DNA of 64,000 bases from Azospirillum tabaci (GTDB lineage Bacteria > Pseudomonadota > Alphaproteobacteria > Azospirillales > Azospirillaceae), in NCBI RefSeq assembly GCF_014596085.1, contig NZ_JACCJY010000001.1, positions 434,001 through 498,000 on the forward strand, read 5' to 3'. Made by a program: the position numbers and the translations under genes. The first letter of the stretch is position 1. Each line of letters begins with the position of its first letter. Under the pieces are notes generated by a model, which was not told the origin of the DNA, searched no databases, and saw nothing but the letters and a program-made list of their open reading frames with translations. This document shows positions 60,139-64,000 of this stretch, in pieces.

Positions 60139-60849
60139 TCAGGCCAGCAGCCGGAAAGCCGGATCGGGCCGGGCCAGCAGCTCCGCCCGCACGCGCTCGA
60201 CCAGCGCGTCGTCGCGTCGGGCGCGGGGCGTTTCCAGCGGCACCTCCGCCGCCACCCGCGTCGGGCCGGGGGCCATCACCAGGATGCGGTCGGCCAGTTG
60301 GATGGCCTCGCGCAGATTGTGGGTGACGAACAGCACCGTGGCCGGGGACCGCTCCAGCATCGTTGCAAGGAGGGCGCGCATCCGCTGCGCCGTCGGCTCA
60401 TCCAGCGAGACGAAGGGCTCGTCCATCAGCAGCAGGCCCGGCTCCACCGCGAAGGCGCGGGCCAGGGCCACCCGTCGCGCCATGCCGCCGGACAGGCGGG
60501 CCGGGTATTCGTCGGCCACCGCTTCCAGTCCCATGGCGGACAGCCAGCGCTCCACCGTCCCGTCGCTCCGCCGGGCCTTGGGCAGCACCAGCGCCACGTT
60601 CTGCCGCACCGTGCGCCAGGGCAGCAGGCGGGGTGTCTGGAAGACGCAACCGAGCACCGGCTCCGGCCCGCCGAAGTCGAGGGTTCCTTCGAAATCCCGG
60701 TCCAGCCCGGCGGCGATGGTCAGCGCGGTCGTCTTGCCGCAGCCGGACGGGCCGACCAAGGCCAGGAACTCCCCCGGCGCGGCCGTCAGCGACAGGCCGC
60801 GGATGACTTCCCGCCCGGCGAAGCGCTTGGAGCGGATCTCAAGCCTCAG
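60139..60849 (-). CDS. ABC transporter ATPase (SsuB/TauB-like)
   Basis: The 236-residue ATPase has Walker A LVGPSGCGKTTALTIAAGL, Q-loop CVFQTPRLLPWRTV, signature RLSGGMARRVALARA and Walker B LLLMDEPFVSLD, the pattern of nitrate/sulfonate/taurine importers. No ATG, GTG or TTG lies near the expected start. I used CTG at 60849, just inside the permease stop; the nearest in-frame ATG is 60963, deep in the permease gene. The start is therefore uncertain. It is the last gene of a three-gene importer operon. Confidence 0.85.
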   Translation of the reverse strand: MRLEIRSKRFAGREVIRGLSLTAAPGEFLALVGPSGCGKTTALTIAAGLDRDFEGTLDFGGPEPVLGCVFQTPRLLPWRTVRQNVALVLPKARRSDGTVERWLSAMGLEAVADEYPARLSGGMARRVALARAFAVEPGLLLMDEPFVSLDEPTAQRMRALLATMLERSPATVLFVTHNLREAIQLADRILVMAPGPTRVAAEVPLETPRARRDDALVERVRAELLARPDPAFRLLA

Positions 60850-61597
60850 CGCGCACCGGCCGCCACCGGGTGAGCCGGTGCTCGACGGGCTGCAGGACGC
60901 AGAGTTCGAGAAGTTGGACGACGGCCACGAAGGCGACGGTGTACGCAAGAATGCCGGCCACATCGAACATCTGGAAGTAGAGGTGGATCTGGAATCCCAC
61001 CCCGTCGCTGCGGCCCAGAAGCTCGACCACCAGCACGATCTTCCAGATCAGCGCAAGGCCGGACCGCGCCGCCGCGGCGAAGTAGGGGGTGAGCTGGGGC
61101 AGCAGCACGTGGCGCAGCACGTCGGACCGCGCCATGCGGAAGGTCCGCGCCATCTCGACATACTGCTCGTCAATGGCGCGCGTCCCTTCGCGCAGGACGA
61201 CCACGACGTTGGGGATCTTGTTGACGGCGACCGCGCCGATCGCCGCCGCCTCGGTCAGGCCGAACCAGACATAGGCGAGCACGATCACGACCAGCGCCGG
61301 GATGTTCAGGAACACGGTCAGCCACAGCCCGAACAGCCGGTCGGCGGTGGCCGAGCGGCCGAGCAGGATGCCCAGCGCCGACCCGATGGACATGGCGATG
61401 ACGAAGGCCGCGGCCATGCGCGCCAGCGTGATCCCCAGGTGATGGAACAGCGCGCCGTCCGCCGCCTCGCGGACCAGGACCGACAGCACGGCGGCGGGGC
61501 CGGGCAGGCTGCGGCTGGCCGCCAGCTCCGCGGCGACGGCCCACAGCCCGACCAGCAGAGCCAGCGACAGGACCGGGGCCAGCCGCCGCCACGGCAT
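60839..61597 (-). CDS. ABC transporter permease (SsuC/TauC-like)
   Basis: The 252-residue permease has about six helices (LSLALLVGLWAVAAELAA, AFVIAMSIGSALGILLG, VFLNIPALVVIVLAYVW). The EAA loop lies around EMARTFRMARSDVLRHVLLP. This is the BPD-type permease family for nitrate, sulfonate, taurine and pyrimidine precursors. Start and stop overlap its neighbours by one to eleven bases, which gives a tight operon with the ATPase and binding protein. Confidence 0.92.
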   Translation of the reverse strand: MPWRRLAPVLSLALLVGLWAVAAELAASRSLPGPAAVLSVLVREAADGALFHHLGITLARMAAAFVIAMSIGSALGILLGRSATADRLFGLWLTVFLNIPALVVIVLAYVWFGLTEAAAIGAVAVNKIPNVVVVLREGTRAIDEQYVEMARTFRMARSDVLRHVLLPQLTPYFAAAARSGLALIWKIVLVVELLGRSDGVGFQIHLYFQMFDVAGILAYTVAFVAVVQLLELCVLQPVEHRLTRWRPVRAEA

Positions 61598-62583
61598 CAG
61601 AAATGGACTCCCGGCCAGAAGGTGCCGTCCGGCAGGGCCATGGCGTTGCCCACCAGCTCCCGCCCGCCGAGCTTAGCCATCAGCCCGTAGAGCTTGGCGG
61701 CGGCCTCCCGCTCCTCCTCCGTCCAGCGCGTGGGGATGCCGGCGCGGAACTGGTCGCGCAGCGCCGCCCAGGTGGCCTCGTCCTCCGCCTTCATCAGCGG
61801 GCGCAGCCGGTCCCATTCCGCGTCGGATCGCGCCATGATCGCCTTGGCCTTGCGCGAGGCGGCGACGAAGGCGTCGAGCGCCGCCGGGTTGGCCCTGGCC
61901 CAGCCCTCATGAAAGACGAAGCCGACCGCCGGCACCTGGGCCGACAGGCCGAGGTCCCGCATCATCCCGTCCACCCCGATGACCGTCCGCATCCCCGCCG
62001 CCTGGAGACGGGCGGCGTAGGGCCAGAAATTCAGCACCGCGTCCAGCTCCCCCGTCGTGGCCATCTGGTTCAGCAAGGGCGGGGCGGCGAAGACCGGCGT
62101 CGCCGCGGCGTCGAGGTCGAGCGCGTAGCGGTCGCGGGCCAGCGCCTTCAGCAGCAGCCAGCTCTTGTCGATGGGGGTTCCGGCGACGCCGATGCGCCTG
62201 CCCTTCAGGTCGGCGACGGAGGCGATGGGAGAGGCCGCCGGCACCATCAGCGCGCCGACCGCCGCGGAATGGGGGATGAAGGTCAGGTCGGCCCCCGCCG
62301 CGCGCTGGCGGGCCACCCACAGCCAGTCGCTGGCGATCATGTCAACCGCCCCGCCTTGCAGGGCGATCTGTGCCGCTTGGCCGCTCGCCAGCTCCATCAG
62401 CTTCAGCTCGAAGCCGGCGGCCTCGTCCAGCCGGTGGTGGCGGATGACGTCCAGCTCCCAGCTGACCGTGCCGAATTTCAGCACCCCGATGGTCACCGCG
62501 GGCCGGTCCGCCGCACGCGCCACGGAGGCGATGCAGACCAGCGCCAGGACCAACAGGAGCCGGACGAGGGACATCAGGCGCAT
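61597..62583 (-). CDS. ABC transporter substrate-binding protein (NMT1/SsuA-like)
   Basis: The 328-residue protein has a signal peptide (LLLVLALVCIASVARA) and the NMT1/THI5-like bilobed fold. Segments include VTIGVLKFGTVSWELDVIRH, QIALQGGAVDMIASDWLWVA and VADLKGRRIGVAG. The ligand is unknown. Similar binding proteins occur in PQQ-dependent alcohol clusters, so it may be linked to the dehydrogenase or to PQQ-related uptake, but sulfonates or nitrate are equally possible. It is first in the operon. Confidence 0.88.
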   Translation of the reverse strand: MRLMSLVRLLLVLALVCIASVARAADRPAVTIGVLKFGTVSWELDVIRHHRLDEAAGFELKLMELASGQAAQIALQGGAVDMIASDWLWVARQRAAGADLTFIPHSAAVGALMVPAASPIASVADLKGRRIGVAGTPIDKSWLLLKALARDRYALDLDAAATPVFAAPPLLNQMATTGELDAVLNFWPYAARLQAAGMRTVIGVDGMMRDLGLSAQVPAVGFVFHEGWARANPAALDAFVAASRKAKAIMARSDAEWDRLRPLMKAEDEATWAALRDQFRAGIPTRWTEEEREAAAKLYGLMAKLGGRELVGNAMALPDGTFWPGVHF

Positions 62584-62674
62584 GGCTCCGCCCCTGCGTC
62601 AAAAATTGCATTTGTGTGAAGGTTGGGCCGCGTCATGGTTGCGCGGTGGACTGGGCGGCGGATCGGCCACCGCC

Positions 62675-62701
62675 CGTGTCCCATCATAACGTGTCCCATC
62701 A
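62675..62701. repeat. Direct repeat upstream of the small peptide gene
   Basis: CGTGTCCCATCA occurs at 62675-62686 and 62690-62701, a 15-base period, directly before the strong ribosome binding site AAGGAGG at 62703-62709. It may be an operator or a translational control element for the 24-residue peptide. Confidence 0.6.
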
Positions 62702-62717
62702 CAAGGAGGCGTCGAGG

Positions 62718-62792
62718 ATGGAGAAAATCCTCACTCTCCTGATCCTGCTGCTTCGGGTGATCAAGGACATCCTTGATCTCCTGAACCGCTAA
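62718..62792 (+). CDS. Putative 24-aa hydrophobic peptide
   Basis: ATG at 62718 follows AAGGAGG (62703-62709) at an ideal 8-base distance. The 24-residue peptide starts MEKILTLLILLLRVIKDILD and ends LLNR, an amphipathic, leucine-rich helix with one central Arg and Lys-Asp. A perfect 12-bp hairpin lies 10 bases after the stop. It lacks the Glu and Tyr that PqqA needs for crosslinking, so it is not a PQQ precursor. Small membrane peptide or type I toxin-like peptide are the main options. It is too short for routine gene callers. Confidence 0.55.
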   Translation: MEKILTLLILLLRVIKDILDLLNR

Positions 62793-62802
62793 GGATCGGG
62801 CC

Positions 62803-62834
62803 GGGAGACAGGAGGGGCAAATCTCCTGTCTCCC
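62803..62834 (+). terminator. Strong hairpin after the small peptide gene
   Basis: GGGAGACAGGAG (62803-62814) pairs perfectly with CTCCTGTCTCCC (62823-62834) around an eight-base loop, and flanking GGCC/GGCC extends it. There is no T tract. It could end or stabilise the short transcript of the 24-residue peptide gene. Confidence 0.7.
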
Positions 62835-63040
62835 TGGCCTGATGATGATGCGTCCTGCGGTCGTTTGCAAGGCAGGCCTCTGCGGTGCGGTGGCGCAGCG
62901 GAACGCGGGAATCCCACGATGGCGAACACTGAGCTTAGGCCCCGTCCACCGGTCCCCGGTATTCGACTATCGGGCAACTTGACCCTGTCGGGCACGGGGG
63001 GATTTCGTGGATGCCACAGAACAATGGGGGAGGGAACGTG

Positions 63041-63598
63041 GTGCGCGCAGGATGGCTGGGCGCCGCCGGGCTGGCGCTCCTGCTGGCCGGGCCGGCGGGA
63101 GACGCCGCGGCGGACGCGGTCCCGGTGCCGGACGGCTACCGGATGACCGAATACCGGTCGCCGACCCCGGCATCGCTGCCCGGGGCCGAGACGGTGGACA
63201 CGGTGCAGGCCCGCGCGCTGGTGGAGTCGGGTGCGGCTCTTCCCATCAACGTGATGAAGCTGGACCGCAGCACGTTGCCCGGCGGTCCCTGGCTGGTGCC
63301 GAAGCCCTTTCCGCAGATCCCCGGCAGCGTCTGGCTGCCCAACGTCGGGCTCGGCGCGCTGACGCCGGAGCTGGACGGCTATTTCCGGTCCAACCTGGAG
63401 CGGCTGACCGGCGGCGACCGCGGGCGCGGCCTGCTGTTCTACTGTCTGGCGGATTGCTGGATGTCGTGGAACGCGGGCAAGCGCGCCCTGGAGATGGGCT
63501 ACCGCCGCGTCCTCTGGTACCGCGACGGGGCGGACGGCTGGGCCGAGGCGGGTCTGCCGATCGAGGAGGGAAAGCCGGTTCCGGTCGCCGCACCGTAA
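63041..63598 (+). CDS. CxxxCW-motif rhodanese-like protein, PQQ catabolism-associated
   Basis: The 185-residue secreted protein has a signal peptide (LGAAGLALLLAGPAGDAAA) and a rhodanese-like fold. The active loop reads LLFYCLADCWMSWNAGKRA, which carries two cysteines and a tryptophan. This is the hallmark of the family found with PQQ-dependent catabolism; a thiol or sulfur-transfer role has been proposed for such loops. GTG at 63041 has GGGGGAGGG upstream and fits the signal peptide; an ATG at 63011 would add ten residues. Confidence 0.87.
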   Translation: MRAGWLGAAGLALLLAGPAGDAAADAVPVPDGYRMTEYRSPTPASLPGAETVDTVQARALVESGAALPINVMKLDRSTLPGGPWLVPKPFPQIPGSVWLPNVGLGALTPELDGYFRSNLERLTGGDRGRGLLFYCLADCWMSWNAGKRALEMGYRRVLWYRDGADGWAEAGLPIEEGKPVPVAAP

Positions 63599-63613
63599 CC
63601 GGCTTGCCGGTGT

Positions 63614-64000
63614 TTACTGCTTCAGCGACTTCAGGAAGGCGATCAGATAGTCCTGTTCCGCCGGGTCGGTGATGGCGACGTGCCGCATGCGAGTGCCGGG
63701 CACGAAATTGTCGTTGCCGGCGATCCAGTGGCGCAGGTTGTCCTCGGTCCAGGTGATGTTGGACGTCTTCAGCGCGTTGGAATAGTCGAAGCGCGGGATC
63801 GAACCGGCCTTGCGCCCGACCACGTTGTACAGGCTCGGGCCGAAGGCGTTTTTGCTGGAATCCAGCGAGTGGCAGGCCGCGCATTGGTGGAAGATCTGCT
63901 TGCCGGCGGCCTCCTCGGCCGTCTTGGGCTGCGGCCCGCTTTCGGCGTTGGCCGTGCCGGCGGCGAGCAGGAGGGCGGCGGCGATGACGAATCTGGAAAC
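63614..64000 (-). CDS. Cytochrome c, class I (5' end beyond the window)
   Basis: The visible 128 residues include most of a signal peptide (SRFVIAAALLLAAGTANA), a heme site in IFHQCAACHSLDSSKNAFG and a distal methionine in FVPGTRMRHVAI. The end is a typical class I C-terminal helix (EQDYLIAFLKSL). It resembles mitochondrial-type cytochrome c2. It is a second candidate electron carrier for the PQQ dehydrogenase. The initiator codon lies past the right edge, so the reading frame is open to 64000. Confidence 0.92.
   Translation of the reverse strand, partial: VSRFVIAAALLLAAGTANAESGPQPKTAEEAAGKQIFHQCAACHSLDSSKNAFGPSLYNVVGRKAGSIPRFDYSNALKTSNITWTEDNLRHWIAGNDNFVPGTRMRHVAITDPAEQDYLIAFLKSLKQ

Noticed and set aside
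62718-62792. 24-residue peptide as PqqA, the PQQ precursor
   Set aside because: It has no tyrosine and no correctly spaced glutamate, and no pqqB-E genes follow.

Overview
The window is GC-rich, densely coded chromosomal DNA from an alphaproteobacterium, most like Azospirillum (Rhodospirillales). That placement is inference. It rests on the five-gene F1-ATPase operon lying apart from the Fo genes, the gpmI-envC-ctpA-rppH order, a split branched-chain amino-acid-type ABC transporter, a CtrA-like box and a PQQ alcohol-oxidation cluster. I see no prophage, insertion sequence or CRISPR array. Nearly all genes are full length; a DUF484 gene is cut at the left edge and a cytochrome c gene at the right edge.

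Layout. 1-4.2 kb: DUF484 and fsa face away from priA, followed by a Cache-domain protein and a small unknown gene with a CtrA-like box upstream. 4.6-9.7 kb: atpHAGDC with two hairpins inside the operon and a strong terminator after it. 9.9-10.7 kb: a ferritin-like protein. 10.7-20 kb (minus strand): proA, nadD, rsfS, rlmH, gpmI, envC, ctpA, a polysaccharide deacetylase and rppH, many with stop/start overlaps. 20-21.9 kb (plus strand): a diheme cytochrome c and a TSUP exporter. 21.9-25.7 kb (minus strand): rplU, rpmA, obgE, proB and a HAD phosphatase, followed by tRNA-Ser(CGA) on the plus strand. 26-37.5 kb: livKH and livMGF on the same strand, separated by the 7-deazaguanine genes queC, queE and queD and by two paralogous proteins with degenerate GGDEF and EAL domains. 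An EpmC-like metalloprotein follows. 37.6-49.2 kb: a chemoreceptor, two membrane glycosyltransferases, a class C serine hydrolase, an NTF2-like protein, an unknown Ala/Thr-rich protein, a FAD/Rieske oxidoreductase and nadE.

49.3-64 kb is a PQQ-dependent alcohol oxidation region. It holds an ABC-2 permease and ATPase with a beta-propeller and a binding protein on the minus strand. On the plus strand are cytochrome c-550 (PedF type), a MoxJ-like binding protein, a SoxYZ-like carrier, a metallo-beta-lactamase-fold protein, the PQQ alcohol dehydrogenase and a LuxR-type response regulator. Beyond these lie a second (SsuABC-like) ABC transporter, a possible 24-residue peptide gene, a CxxxCW rhodanese-like protein and another cytochrome c. 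The dehydrogenase probably oxidises alcohols in the periplasm and passes electrons to the cytochromes. The accessory proteins match families that co-occur with quinoproteins but whose biochemistry is poorly defined. No pqqABCDE genes are visible, so PQQ synthesis must be encoded elsewhere.

Small-scale structure includes REP-like palindromes at three loci, 12-bp tandem repeats at three loci and a G12-A-G11 tract inside a small secreted-protein gene.
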